From positions 3,914,062 to 3,978,061 of the forward strand of contig CP051231.1 in assembly GCA_017792405.1 (NCBI GenBank): a stretch of 64,000 nt of DNA, given 5' to 3'. Every line of letters begins with the position of its first letter. The first letter of the stretch is position 1. Under the pieces are notes generated by a model, which did no database searches, was not told the DNA's origin, and was given only the letters and a program-made list of their open reading frames with translations. This document shows positions 47,905-56,868 of this stretch, piece by piece. The DNA comes from Oceanicola sp. Its GTDB lineage: Bacteria; Pseudomonadota; Alphaproteobacteria; Rhodobacterales; Rhodobacteraceae. The translations under genes were made by a program, and so were the position numbers.

Positions 47905-49668
47905 TCAGGCTCCGGCCTCCTCTTCTTCTGCGGGTGCGTCTTCGCCCTCGTCCTCGGCGGCCAGCTCGGCAGGGTCGACCCAGCCAAGGGCGATCCGGGC
48001 GGACATGACCATGTCTTGCGCCTCTTCGAGCGAGAGCTCGAACTTCTCGAGGATGCCATCGTCCTTCACGCGCTCGCCGTCGACGGTCGTCCAGCCGCCT
48101 GCCAGCTCCCAGTCGGCGCAGGTGGCGAAGTCTTCGAGGGTTTTCACCCCATCCTCGGCCAGCGCCTCGATCATCTGCGGCGTCAGGCCTTCGAAGTTCA
48201 CGAGGCTGTCTTCGACGCCAAGCTCGCGGGCGTGCTCGAGGGCCTTGCGGTTCTGCTCGTCGAGGTAGTCGCGGGCACGGGCCTGAAGCTCGCCTGCGGT
48301 GCCTTCGTCGACGCCGTCGATGACCAGAAGCTCGTCGAGCTCGACATAGGCGACCTCTTCGAGCGAGGTGAAGCCCTCGGACACCAGAAGCTGGGCGAAG
48401 AACTCATCCAGATCGAGCGTATCCATGAAGAGCTTGGTGCGCTCTTCGAACTCGGCCTGACGGCGGGCGCTCTCTTCTTCTTCGGTCAGGATGTCGATAT
48501 CCAGCCCGGTCAGCTGCGAAGCCAGACGCACGTTCTGGCCACGGCGGCCGATGGCGAGCGAAAGCTGCTCGTCGGGCACCACGACCTCGATCTTGCCGGC
48601 CTCTTCATCGAGCACGACCTTGGAGACCTCGGCGGGCTGGAGGGCGTTGACGAGGAAGGTGGGCTGATCGTCGTTCCACGGGATGATGTCGATCTTCTCG
48701 CCCTGCAGCTCGTTAACCACGGCCTGCACGCGGGAGCCGCGCATACCCACACAGGCACCGACCGGGTCGATGCTGCCATCGTAGGAGATGACGGCGATCT
48801 TGGCGCGGGAACCGGGATCACGGGCGACGGCCTTGATCTCGATGATGCCGTCGTAGATCTCGGGCACTTCCATCTTGAAGAGCTCTGCCATGAACTCGGG
48901 CGCGGTGCGCGACAGGAAGATCTGCGGGCCACGCTGCTCGCGGCGCACGTCCTTGATATACACACGGATGCGGTCGCCGGGGCGGTAGCTTTCACGCCCG
49001 ATCTTCTCGTTGCGGCGCAGCACCGCCTCGCCCGCGCCGATATCGACGATGACGTTGCCATACTCTTCGCGCTTCACCAGACCGTTGATGATGGTGCCGG
49101 CGCGGTCCTTGAACTCTTCGTACTGGCGGTCACGCTCGGCTTCGCGGACCTTTTGCAGGATGACCTGCTTGGCCGATTGCGCGGCGATCCGGCCCATCTC
49201 GACGGGCGGAACCTCATCGACCAGCTCGTCGCCATCGGCGGGGGCGGTATCCTGATCGACGCCCTCGGCAAGGGCGCGGTCCAGATCGGAGGGGGTGCGC
49301 AGGAGGAACCGGCGGATCGGCTGCGGCTCTTCATCCTCGGCCTCGGGCTGCGACATGCCGGACACGACGATGTAATCCTTGCCCTTGGTGCCAAGGGTCT
49401 GGGCGGCGGCCTCGAGGGTCATCTCGGCCTGGTAGTTCTCCAACTCCGGCTCGCCCTTGACGGTGCGGATGCGGGTGAAGGTGGCACGGCCGGTCTTGCG
49501 GTCGATGCTCACGCGGATGTCCATCTCGGCGCCGTAGCGCGACTTGGCGGCGCGCGCGAGGCTCTCTTCCATCGCCTCGATCACGAGGCCCGGATCGATC
49601 ATCTTTTCGCGGGCCACGGCCTCGGCGGTTTGCAGCAGCTCCAGCTGGTTTGCGGAAGTAATGGCCAT
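47905..49668 (-). CDS. nusA: Transcription termination/antitermination protein NusA
   Basis: The 587-residue RNA polymerase-bound factor affects pausing, termination and antitermination. It has the N-terminal polymerase-binding domain (ANQLELLQTAEAVAREKMID), the S1 domain (RKTGRATFTRIRTVKG, GIGAGEAVLRRNEK-type region), two KH domains (EGIIEIKAVARDPGSRAKIA-like, SYDGSIDPVGACVGMRGSR) and C-terminal acidic repeats. Its ATG shares one base with the rimP stop (TGATG), so the two are coupled. ylxR follows after 21 bases. Confidence 0.97.
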   Translation of the reverse strand: MAITSANQLELLQTAEAVAREKMIDPGLVIEAMEESLARAAKSRYGAEMDIRVSIDRKTGRATFTRIRTVKGEPELENYQAEMTLEAAAQTLGTKGKDYIVVSGMSQPEAEDEEPQPIRRFLLRTPSDLDRALAEGVDQDTAPADGDELVDEVPPVEMGRIAAQSAKQVILQKVREAERDRQYEEFKDRAGTIINGLVKREEYGNVIVDIGAGEAVLRRNEKIGRESYRPGDRIRVYIKDVRREQRGPQIFLSRTAPEFMAELFKMEVPEIYDGIIEIKAVARDPGSRAKIAVISYDGSIDPVGACVGMRGSRVQAVVNELQGEKIDIIPWNDDQPTFLVNALQPAEVSKVVLDEEAGKIEVVVPDEQLSLAIGRRGQNVRLASQLTGLDIDILTEEEESARRQAEFEERTKLFMDTLDLDEFFAQLLVSEGFTSLEEVAYVELDELLVIDGVDEGTAGELQARARDYLDEQNRKALEHARELGVEDSLVNFEGLTPQMIEALAEDGVKTLEDFATCADWELAGGWTTVDGERVKDDGILEKFELSLEEAQDMVMSARIALGWVDPAELAAEDEGEDAPAEEEEAGA

Positions 49669-50255
49669 CAGTTGTCCTCCTGACCGTCCATGAGGGTTTG
49701 CACCTCGTCAAATTGGGTTTCATCGACATGGCCTGCGTCCTTGCGGTGGCGCAGCACGTCGCGGATGAGGTCATCGGTGAGCACGAGCTTGGCGTCGGAG
49801 AGCCAGTCGAACTCTAGGCCGATGGTCACGGGTTTGCCGTGGTCTTCGATCTCGATGAGCACCTCGTTGCCTTCGGTGCCCTGAAGCTCGCCCTTGAAGC
49901 GGCGGCGCCCGTCGATCATTTCGGTGGTTTCGATCTTGGCCTCGTAGCCTTCCCAGCGGTCAAAATCCTTGAGCCGGGTCAGGGGGCGGTCGATGCCGGG
50001 GCTGCTCACTTCGAGCGTGTATTCGTCCTCGATCGGGTCTTCCACGTCGAGCACGGCGGAGACAGCGGTGGAGATGCGGGCGCAGTCATCCACCTCGATC
50101 CCGCCCTCAGGCTTTTCGGCCATGATCTGGAGGTTGGCCGTTTTGCCGCCCATCAGGCGCAGGCGCACCAGCTCGAAGCCCATGCCCTCGATGACGGGCT
50201 GGACGATCTCGGCCATGCGCTGATCCATTCCGGTCTTGGCGATGAGGTCGGTCAT
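49668..50255 (-). CDS. rimP: Ribosome maturation factor RimP
   Basis: RimP is needed for 30S subunit assembly. The 195-residue protein begins MTDLIAKTGMDQRMAEIVQP, with VDDCARISTAVSAVLDVEDP, YTLEVSSPGIDRPLTRLKDF and the second domain DWLSDAKLVLTDDLIRDVL. The ATG at 50255 sits 22 bases after an intrinsic terminator, so its mRNA must read through it. A longer upstream reading is not supported. It is the first gene of the rimP-nusA-ylxR-infB operon. Confidence 0.95.
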   Translation of the reverse strand: MTDLIAKTGMDQRMAEIVQPVIEGMGFELVRLRLMGGKTANLQIMAEKPEGGIEVDDCARISTAVSAVLDVEDPIEDEYTLEVSSPGIDRPLTRLKDFDRWEGYEAKIETTEMIDGRRRFKGELQGTEGNEVLIEIEDHGKPVTIGLEFDWLSDAKLVLTDDLIRDVLRHRKDAGHVDETQFDEVQTLMDGQEDN

Positions 50256-50276
50256 AGGGGTGTGGCTTTCAGGCAC

Positions 50277-50300
50277 AAAAAAACGGGCGCTGCGGCCCGT
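50277..50300 (-). promoter_or_regulatory. Terminator/attenuator in the rimP leader
   Basis: On the minus strand ACGGGC, loop CGCAGC, GCCCGT is followed by seven T. It is 22 bases before rimP and about 50 bases after the promoter start at about 50349. It may attenuate the nusA operon. A 22-codon ORF (50320 to 50252) crosses it and ends with a TGA overlapping the rimP ATG. Confidence 0.75.
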
Positions 50301-50355
50301 CGGATTTTCCGGTGGAGCATCGGGGGTGGAGGCCGACGCTGCCGCTGTTGAGGGG

Positions 50356-50384
50356 GATATAGGCCCGTGCGGCGCGAATCGCAA
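50356..50384 (-). promoter_or_regulatory. Sigma70-type promoter of rimP-nusA-infB
   Basis: TTGCGA (50384-50379) and TATATC (50361-50356) have exactly 17 bases between them. The expected start is near 50349, about 94 bases before the rimP ATG. Confidence 0.6.
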
Positions 50385-50416
50385 GAGGGATTGGTGGGGC
50401 GGCGCGAACCGGCGGG

Positions 50417-52288
50417 TCAGGACAGCAGTTTGCGGACGAGCCGGGCGGTGGGGCGGAGCACGCCGTGGACGCCGGGAAAGCGCTGGAGAACGCGGCCATA
50501 GACGCGTTCGAGCCGGAGCCGGAGCCTGTGCTTGAGGCCGAGGCTGGTGCGGCGCAGGTGGTCGCGTTGCATCAGGACGTTGCCGGTGGGCATGTGTCCG
50601 GCGAGCATCTGGAGCTTGTACTCCAGCTTGGCATAGTTCCGCGCGGCCTGCCGTGTGCTCATTACCGAGAGGGTGCGGTAGCCCGCATCCTGCACGCAAA
50701 GCCCGATCAGCCGCTCCTGCACATGAGCCAGCCCGCCATCGATGTGGAACGGTTCGCGGTTGTAATCATCCCAGAGCCAGTTCCACTCGAACATGCGGGC
50801 GAGGGCCGGGATGCGGAACCAGAACATGGTGCCGTAGGCGGTGACGGGGGTGAAGGGATCGAGCTGGAGCTTGATGCCCATGTCGCGGGCGAGCTCCTGC
50901 AGCGGGCGGCGGTTGTTGTGCCATGAATGGCCGAGGGTCGCGAAGCCGATGTGGACCACGGGGGGGATAACGAGGCCGACATCGGGGTGCGCCTCGAACT
51001 GGTCCAGCAGGTTGGAAACGTAGCCAGGACTTTCAACGAGGTTGTCGAAGAGATGCTCCTTGAAGCTCTCCCCGACCCGCCGGGACACCTGAGGCGTACG
51101 CTTGGAGTGCAGCCGCAGGGCCACCTCGAACTCGCCCGACAGGGCGATATCGCGGAAGGTGATGAAGAGCGAAGACATGTCGCGGCCACGATTGACGTGG
51201 ACCTTGCGGACGGTGCGCAGGTCGGTGGGCCAGCCCTGCGCGTCGAGAAAGCTCTCGATGGCTGTGAGATCTTCGTCGGTGGCGGTGGAGATGAAGAGGT
51301 GTGCCTTGCAGGGCAGATGGCAGATGCGCTCCCAGAACTCGGGCATCATCTCGGCGTAGAAGGCGTGGATGAAGACGGCGACGGTGCCGAAGGCCCATTC
51401 GGCCTTGTCTGGCTGGGCAGCCTGGCTTGGCAGAACCTCGTATTGATCGGTGATGGCGCAGAAGTCGCGCGCAGGCAGTTGGCGCAGGCAGAACCGGGTG
51501 ACGAGCGTGTAGAGATCCGGGTTGATGCCCTCGAGCCGGTCGAGCGCGTCGCGCAGTTTGATCGCGTTCAGGTCGTGCAGCAGGGGATCGAGGAAGAGCA
51601 GGGCGCGGGGCATGACCTTGGCGCCGGGCCTGACGATTGTGTCGATCTCGAAGAGGGCGGGTGAGACCGTTTCCAGCTCAGCGGCCTCGAAGGGGAATTC
51701 GAGCGGAATGCCGTTTTGGTCGAGATACTTGGCGAGCGGCAGGGTGCATTGGTTGTACTCGTCCCAGAAGTCACGGGCGGGCTGCAGACGGGCGAGCTCT
51801 GCCAGAAGGCCTGCATGGTCGAGGGCGTCTTTGCCGAGGATCAGGAGGTCAGGGCTTGGGGCACGGTCGAAGCCGGGGCGGGACAGCAGGCGCGGCTCGA
51901 GTTGGGGGTTGGTCCAATAGGGGGCCCAGACACCGGCGACCCCGAACGCGAGGCGCCGCAACGCGCCCTCCTCCGGGTCGATCAGGCCGATTGCGTGGTT
52001 TCCCGTCATGATGAGGGCATCGAGCCCGTGCGCGGCCTCGCCGAGGTGGGCGAGGCCGGATTGGTAGCCGCCGAAGACAGTGTGGGTTGCGCCGTTGAAG
52101 CCGATCACCTCGATCCGGGCGCTGCCGACAGGGTCGAGGCGGCGCGTCAGGGCTTCGCTTGTGCCCTTGTGGCCGGTGACCACGATGAGGCGATCCACCT
52201 CATGGGAGAGGCGGCGGAGGAAATAGAGCATGTCTTCACGGTCATCCAGATTGGCCCCGATCGTGAAGATTGCTGCGGTTTTGCTCAT
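50417..52288 (-). CDS. Rhamnan synthesis protein F family (RgpF-like)
   Basis: A 623-residue glycan-synthesis protein. The N-terminal part (TAAIFTIGANLDDREDMLYF, LDALIMTGNHAIGLIDP) and C-terminal part (VFIHAFYAEMMPEFWERICH, FITFRDIALSGEFEVALRLH, LLDQFEAHPDVGLVIPPVVH) match RgpF-type proteins of rhamnan and O-antigen loci. Action is presumably at the inner-membrane face. It is the last gene of the 50.4-56.1 kb minus-strand operon. Confidence 0.82.
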   Translation of the reverse strand: MSKTAAIFTIGANLDDREDMLYFLRRLSHEVDRLIVVTGHKGTSEALTRRLDPVGSARIEVIGFNGATHTVFGGYQSGLAHLGEAAHGLDALIMTGNHAIGLIDPEEGALRRLAFGVAGVWAPYWTNPQLEPRLLSRPGFDRAPSPDLLILGKDALDHAGLLAELARLQPARDFWDEYNQCTLPLAKYLDQNGIPLEFPFEAAELETVSPALFEIDTIVRPGAKVMPRALLFLDPLLHDLNAIKLRDALDRLEGINPDLYTLVTRFCLRQLPARDFCAITDQYEVLPSQAAQPDKAEWAFGTVAVFIHAFYAEMMPEFWERICHLPCKAHLFISTATDEDLTAIESFLDAQGWPTDLRTVRKVHVNRGRDMSSLFITFRDIALSGEFEVALRLHSKRTPQVSRRVGESFKEHLFDNLVESPGYVSNLLDQFEAHPDVGLVIPPVVHIGFATLGHSWHNNRRPLQELARDMGIKLQLDPFTPVTAYGTMFWFRIPALARMFEWNWLWDDYNREPFHIDGGLAHVQERLIGLCVQDAGYRTLSVMSTRQAARNYAKLEYKLQMLAGHMPTGNVLMQRDHLRRTSLGLKHRLRLRLERVYGRVLQRFPGVHGVLRPTARLVRKLLS

Positions 52289-52342
52289 GATCGCGCTACT
52301 TTCAATTGCATGCCGCAGGGGCTGGGCGCTGGCTGGATGGGG

Positions 52343-53416
52343 TCAGACCGCCGGGACTCTGGACCACTCCACGAGCCGCTGGAGCCCGGCTTCGAGTGAC
52401 ACCTGCGGGCGCCAGCCCAGCATGGTCCGTGCAGCGGAAATGTCTGCAACGGCGTGGCGGATATCGCCCGGGCGAAACTCGCCGGTTATTTCAAAGCGGT
52501 CGGGGGCGGCGCCGAGCAGAGCCAGAAGGCGGCGGGAGACATCGAGCAGGCTGACAGTTTCGCCTGAGCCGATGTCTATTGCGCGTTCGGGGAGTTGGGG
52601 CACTTCGGCCAGCGCGAGAAAGGCGCGGGCGACATCGTCGACATGGATGAAATCGCGCACTGCGTTGCCATCTTCGTAGAGCCGCAGGGCCAGCCCCTCT
52701 TGGATCTGGCGGACGAAGATGGAGAGGACGCCGGTGTAGGGGTTGTTCAGCGACTGGCCTTCGCCGAAGACATTCTGCATGCGCAGAACGCCCACGCCCA
52801 CGGGGGTGCCCCAGAAGGCCTGACGCAGCAGAAACTCCTGCATCAACTTGGTAGAGGCGTAGATCGAGGCTGGCGCGACGGGGCAGGTGACGGCATCGGT
52901 GGGCACCGGGCTCAACCGCAGGCCGGCGGCGTCATGGGGGGCATAATCGCCCAAGGCAATGTCTGCCGGGCGGCGTTCGACCGCGGCGGCGGGGCGGCCA
53001 TCGGGGCCGATGCAGGCGCCCTCGCCATAGACGGCGCGGGAACTGGCCAGCAGCACCCGGCGTACGCTGCCAACGGCGCGGATGGCCTCGACAAGGTTGG
53101 CGGTGCCGCCGACGTTGACCTCGCAGTAGCGGCCGACGAAATCGTAGGATTGGCCGGTGCCTGTCTCGGAGGCGAGATGCACGACGATTGCGGGGGCCGC
53201 CTGAGCGAGGGCATCCTGTAGCGCCGCCCGGTCGCGGACATCGCCTTTGATCAGCTTGCCGCCCGCCGCCTCGAAGCGCGCGCGATTGTCAGGATTCCCG
53301 CCATGCACCTGTGGCAGGAGACTGTCATAAGCGACCACGCGGTACCGCTGCGCGAGCAGACCAGTCAATCGAGACCCGATAAAGCCCGCCCCTCCGGTAA
53401 TGAAGACTGTCTCCAT
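52343..53416 (-). CDS. NAD-dependent epimerase/dehydratase
   Basis: A 357-residue extended SDR that modifies a nucleotide sugar. FITGGAGFIGSRLTGLLAQR opens the Rossmann domain. The Y-x3-K pair is ASIYASTKLMQEFLLRQAFW and HVDDVARAFLALAEVP is a later element. The sugar substrate is unknown; an O-antigen or rhamnan role is inferred from its neighbours. It is followed by the RgpF-like gene after 54 bases. Confidence 0.88.
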   Translation of the reverse strand: METVFITGGAGFIGSRLTGLLAQRYRVVAYDSLLPQVHGGNPDNRARFEAAGGKLIKGDVRDRAALQDALAQAAPAIVVHLASETGTGQSYDFVGRYCEVNVGGTANLVEAIRAVGSVRRVLLASSRAVYGEGACIGPDGRPAAAVERRPADIALGDYAPHDAAGLRLSPVPTDAVTCPVAPASIYASTKLMQEFLLRQAFWGTPVGVGVLRMQNVFGEGQSLNNPYTGVLSIFVRQIQEGLALRLYEDGNAVRDFIHVDDVARAFLALAEVPQLPERAIDIGSGETVSLLDVSRRLLALLGAAPDRFEITGEFRPGDIRHAVADISAARTMLGWRPQVSLEAGLQRLVEWSRVPAV

Positions 53417-53428
53417 GCGCTTTCTCTT

Positions 53429-54208
53429 TCAGTAGCCCAACTCGCGCATCTTTACCGCATGGCGAGTGTAGAATTGGTTCACCTGCTCCGAAGAGAGGTA
53501 ATTGAGGTAATTGTCCTTCTGCCGCTTCCAGAAAAACTTGCCATTCCGGGCGGTGCGTTCATCGGCGTCTTCGAAGACCTTTTTCAGGTTCACGCCGCGA
53601 AATCCGAGGAACAGGCACATCTTGCGGGCCGTGAGCCGGAAATCGTCGATCAGGTCTTCGTAGCGCATCACATGCACGTCGAGGCCGCTGCGTTTGAGGG
53701 CCATGAAACTGTCGATGTGCTCGAAGACCGAGCCGAAGGCCCGGTTTTGTGGAAACAGAGTGACGTGCTCGCAGAAGATCGCGAACAGCTCCTCGAATTG
53801 CTCCGGCGTGAGGCTTTCGACGCTGTCGAATTGAAACGGCAGGCTGCGCCCGGCCTTGGGCGAGACGTTGCGCGACACGAAGTTGAGGTAAGACATGAAC
53901 ACATCCAGCGGGTGGCGGTAGATGTAGATCACCTTGTCGGTCGCGAAGGGCTGGCCCTCATCTTCGGTCAGAAGTTGTTTGTGGTGCGATTTGTAGAAAT
54001 ACCAATCCGCACCATTGAAGGACCAGGGGTTCTCCATGACCTTTCCGTAATGGGTATCGGTCAGGTACCGCTGGAGCGAGCCCGGATCATTCGGGACGCC
54101 GACGAGCGCGGCAATGAGGGCGCGCAGCCATGTGTTTCCGCTCTTGGGGAAGGAATACAGCCCGACGACCTGATGCGCCGTTGTCATTTCGGGTGCGAAT
54201 GGCTTCAT
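53429..54208 (-). CDS. Sulfotransferase (PAPS-type)
   Basis: A 259-residue sulfotransferase, the second in the window. The 5'-phosphosulfate loop is VVGLYSFPKSGNTWLRAL (residues 14-31) and the 3'-phosphate element is YIYRHPLDVFMSYLNFVS. PSB and PB motifs are intact, unlike the second half of the gene at 18550. The ATG at 54208 gives a compact N-terminus. It lies four bases after the GSCFA gene and probably sulfates the polysaccharide made by this operon. Confidence 0.85.
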   Translation of the reverse strand: MKPFAPEMTTAHQVVGLYSFPKSGNTWLRALIAALVGVPNDPGSLQRYLTDTHYGKVMENPWSFNGADWYFYKSHHKQLLTEDEGQPFATDKVIYIYRHPLDVFMSYLNFVSRNVSPKAGRSLPFQFDSVESLTPEQFEELFAIFCEHVTLFPQNRAFGSVFEHIDSFMALKRSGLDVHVMRYEDLIDDFRLTARKMCLFLGFRGVNLKKVFEDADERTARNGKFFWKRQKDNYLNYLSSEQVNQFYTRHAVKMRELGY

Positions 54209-54212
54209 GTTT

Positions 54213-55298
54213 CTAAGGCTCCCTCGGTACCAGCAACTCTTCATCACAAATAACATCGAGGTCTTTCTCGACCTCTGCGGTAAACCTGCGCGCCCGTTCG
54301 GCCGCATCATCCGCCCCGCGCGCTTTGGCGGGCGGGGTGGTGCGGGTGTAGTGGCGCATGAACAGAGACATCACATGGGCGACGCCGGCCTCGCGCACTG
54401 TGCGGAAATCATCGGCGTAGTATTCGCCCCTTGAAAAACTGGAGGTGATGACCTCGTAGGAGGGGAAGTAGAAGCAGTTCTCCAGTTGGCGCTCCAACCG
54501 CTCGGCGGCCACGCGCAGCACGGCCTTGGAATAGCAGGTGGAGGTGATCACGCTGCGATCGGCACGGGCCGTGGCGATCAGCGGCACCGGGGAGACGGTG
54601 AGCAGGATCCGCACTCTCGGGTTGCGGGCCCGCATGAAGGAAACGAAGGACTCGAAATCGCTGACGACCCGGTCGACCTCGAAGTTCACGAACTCGTATT
54701 TACCGGGATCGAAAGTGCCGCCCGTGGCGCCGGGCACGACGGGAAAGATCGCGCCGTCGCGCTTGTCTCTCCAGGCTTCGGTAAGGCCGAGGGTGAAGAC
54801 GAAGACATCGGCGGTTTCGATCATCTTGCGGACCGCGGCGAAGTGCAGGGCGCGCTGCTCGTCGAACTCGCCGCGAGAGAGGAAGCCGCCCGGCTGGATA
54901 TTGGGCCGGAAGGGATCGATCAGGGTGCCGTCTTCTCGCTCCCAGCACTGCTCGAGCGGCGTGAACTCGCGATAGGCCCGCCGGACCAACTGCAGCAGCT
55001 GACGGGCCGTGTAGATATTGCCGTAGCGGGCCGTAAATACGCCGTAGCCATGCTCCTGCGCGATACCTTCGGTCAGCAGGGGGTGAGCCTTTTCGGTGAC
55101 GAGGTAGTTGTAGCCCTGCGCGCGCAGGTGGCGGGAGATGTGCTGGGCAAAGCAGCTGCCAGCGGTGGCGATCTTCATGTCCGGCGTCAGCTCGAACCCG
55201 GCTGAGACGACCGGGTCGATCTCGCGCATGTCGTCGACCTGATGCGCCTTGGACCAGAAGGCGTGGTCGGGAAGGTCGGAGTAGGGTGTTTTGCCCAT
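54213..55298 (-). CDS. GSCFA-domain protein (SGNH-like)
   Basis: A 361-residue protein with the family's defining motif KIATAGSCFAQHISRHLRAQ near residue 42, then YGNIYTARQLLQLVRRAYRE and VFTLGLTEAWRDKRDG, and LTVSPVPLIATARADRSVI. GSCFA proteins are SGNH-fold hydrolases or acyltransferases often found in glycan loci; they may add or remove acyl groups. It sits between an SGNH-like gene and the sulfotransferase. Confidence 0.87.
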   Translation of the reverse strand: MGKTPYSDLPDHAFWSKAHQVDDMREIDPVVSAGFELTPDMKIATAGSCFAQHISRHLRAQGYNYLVTEKAHPLLTEGIAQEHGYGVFTARYGNIYTARQLLQLVRRAYREFTPLEQCWEREDGTLIDPFRPNIQPGGFLSRGEFDEQRALHFAAVRKMIETADVFVFTLGLTEAWRDKRDGAIFPVVPGATGGTFDPGKYEFVNFEVDRVVSDFESFVSFMRARNPRVRILLTVSPVPLIATARADRSVITSTCYSKAVLRVAAERLERQLENCFYFPSYEVITSSFSRGEYYADDFRTVREAGVAHVMSLFMRHYTRTTPPAKARGADDAAERARRFTAEVEKDLDVICDEELLVPREP

Positions 55299-55304
55299 GC
55301 TCTG

Positions 55305-56099
55305 TCAGTCCTCCGCGACTTCTCGGGTGCGGGCATCGGCGAGTGTTATACCGTGGCGCGCCAGCAGGTGAAGATAGACCTCGTGGCCGTAGGCGGCGTT
55401 GCCGTGGGTCGGGTCACTGTGCCAGTACTCCTCGGCCAGAAAGCCATTGTCATCGAAGATCGTGACGGGCAGGTCGGCAACGGCGACACGTCCGGGCCCG
55501 GCGGCCTCTGCCAACTGACGGAGCACATCGACATAGAGGCGCCAGATCTTGAGACGAAGGGGCGCGGGTGAGACACCATGCTCGGAGACGCGCTCGGAGA
55601 AACTGCCGGGATAGGCACGGATATGTGCCTCGCTCGGGTTCGGTGGGGGTGGCGGCAGGACGCGGATCGGGCCACCGAATGTTTCTGCGAAGGTGTCGAT
55701 GAACAGGCCCACATTGATCTGCGCCCGATCTTCGACGAACCGGCGGATGGCGCTGTACGGGATGGGTGCGGCGCCAAGGAGGCGGGCTTCCGGGCCGAAA
55801 GGCGTTTCAAAATCAAACGGTTCGGGATGCTGCAACAGGGCAATGCTGTTGTACTCGTTGCCCATGGCCGCAAGCACCACTTCATCGGGTGCCTCGCGCT
55901 CGAGAACGAAGGCGATCTTTCTCTTGAGTTCTGGGGTGATCTGGCGCGGGTTCCGGGTGAAGTTGGGTTGGTTGGAGTCATGGGCGAGGCGCATGAAGAA
56001 AGTCTCCAACTCGGGTGGGAGACTGTCATTGCGCAGCATCAAGTGATGGGCGCGAAAGAGTGCGGACAGATGGCTGTGCCCGGCTCCGAATAATTTCAT
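55305..56099 (-). CDS. SGNH/GDSL-like protein of the glycan operon
   Basis: A 264-residue protein starting MKLFGAGHSHLSALFRAHHL. The GxxHS element replaces the usual GDS nucleophile motif. A GNEYNS region resembles the block III Gly/Asn pair, and SDPTHGNAAYGHEVYL gives the block V D-x2-H pair. It is probably an O-acyl modifying enzyme, but this is inference. The ATG at 56099 is used; a longer reading starts at 56123. It is the first gene of the minus-strand operon, with an inverted repeat (56134-56151) upstream. Confidence 0.72.
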   Translation of the reverse strand: MKLFGAGHSHLSALFRAHHLMLRNDSLPPELETFFMRLAHDSNQPNFTRNPRQITPELKRKIAFVLEREAPDEVVLAAMGNEYNSIALLQHPEPFDFETPFGPEARLLGAAPIPYSAIRRFVEDRAQINVGLFIDTFAETFGGPIRVLPPPPPNPSEAHIRAYPGSFSERVSEHGVSPAPLRLKIWRLYVDVLRQLAEAAGPGRVAVADLPVTIFDDNGFLAEEYWHSDPTHGNAAYGHEVYLHLLARHGITLADARTREVAED

Positions 56100-56868
56100 G
56101 CTTGTGCCTTTTGCTTCACGCACCGGATCGTCAGCCCGAAAACGCTCGGGCGAAAATTGACTTGGACAAAAATCGCTACGGCGACCACCCTAACGCAAAT
56201 CACACAAGACACAATTGGGCCGCTTTCGGCTGCGGTGGTGAATTGAGTCGTGGGCGGTGATTTGCGGGTGCGGCACGACGATGGCCGATTCTGATTCTGC
56301 CGGATCTTGCGGCGGTTGCGGTGGGAAACGTGCACGATGGTGTGGAAAGAGGGGAAAACGTTTCTTTGATTCAGTCAAGGGTTTTGGTGGAATTTTCACA
56401 CCAAATGGTTGAATCGAAAGAGATGGATTAACGCATTGGCCGTTTTGCTCCTTTTTGGGTTGGTGTGCGGTGCCTTGTGGCGAGGCATTTTTGGCCCACA
56501 GTTATCTTCCCAATGTTTTGTTAAATAATGGTTTTTCAGGCGCCAAAGACGATTGGTTGCCAATCTGCCCGATGCGCTCGTATCGGCGCGAAATTCGACC
56601 CCTCTGAAGGCCGTAAACACGTGCAGGAACACATGGCTGCGAGCCGCTCTTTGGAATGGGACAAATTCGTTGACTCGTGAGGGGGTGCCGCGCAGGGTTA
56701 TTCGGTGAGTTTAACTGACATTGGATTTTCAATTTACTTTGACGATTGCGGGCAGAAAACGAGCTGGTGAGAGCACCGATGCTCAAGTCTGCAAAGGGCT
56801 TTTTTGGCGATGGAATCCGGCTCGGGGCCTCTCTCCATCAAAGTCTCTCGCGGGGGCGAGGGGTAGGG
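56100..56868. other. 769-bp divergent intergenic region, visibly AT-richer
   Basis: The region separates the minus-strand SGNH operon from the plus-strand exosortase operon. No convincing ORF, tRNA or repeat array is present. Visible elements are an inverted repeat GCCCGA-AAACGC-TCGGGC (56134-56151) 35 bases before the minus operon, several TTAA-rich patches such as TTTGTTAAATAATGG (56518-56532), and GTTTAACTGACATTGG (56709-56724). A promoter was not assigned. The size and low GC suggest regulated divergent control. Confidence 0.5.
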
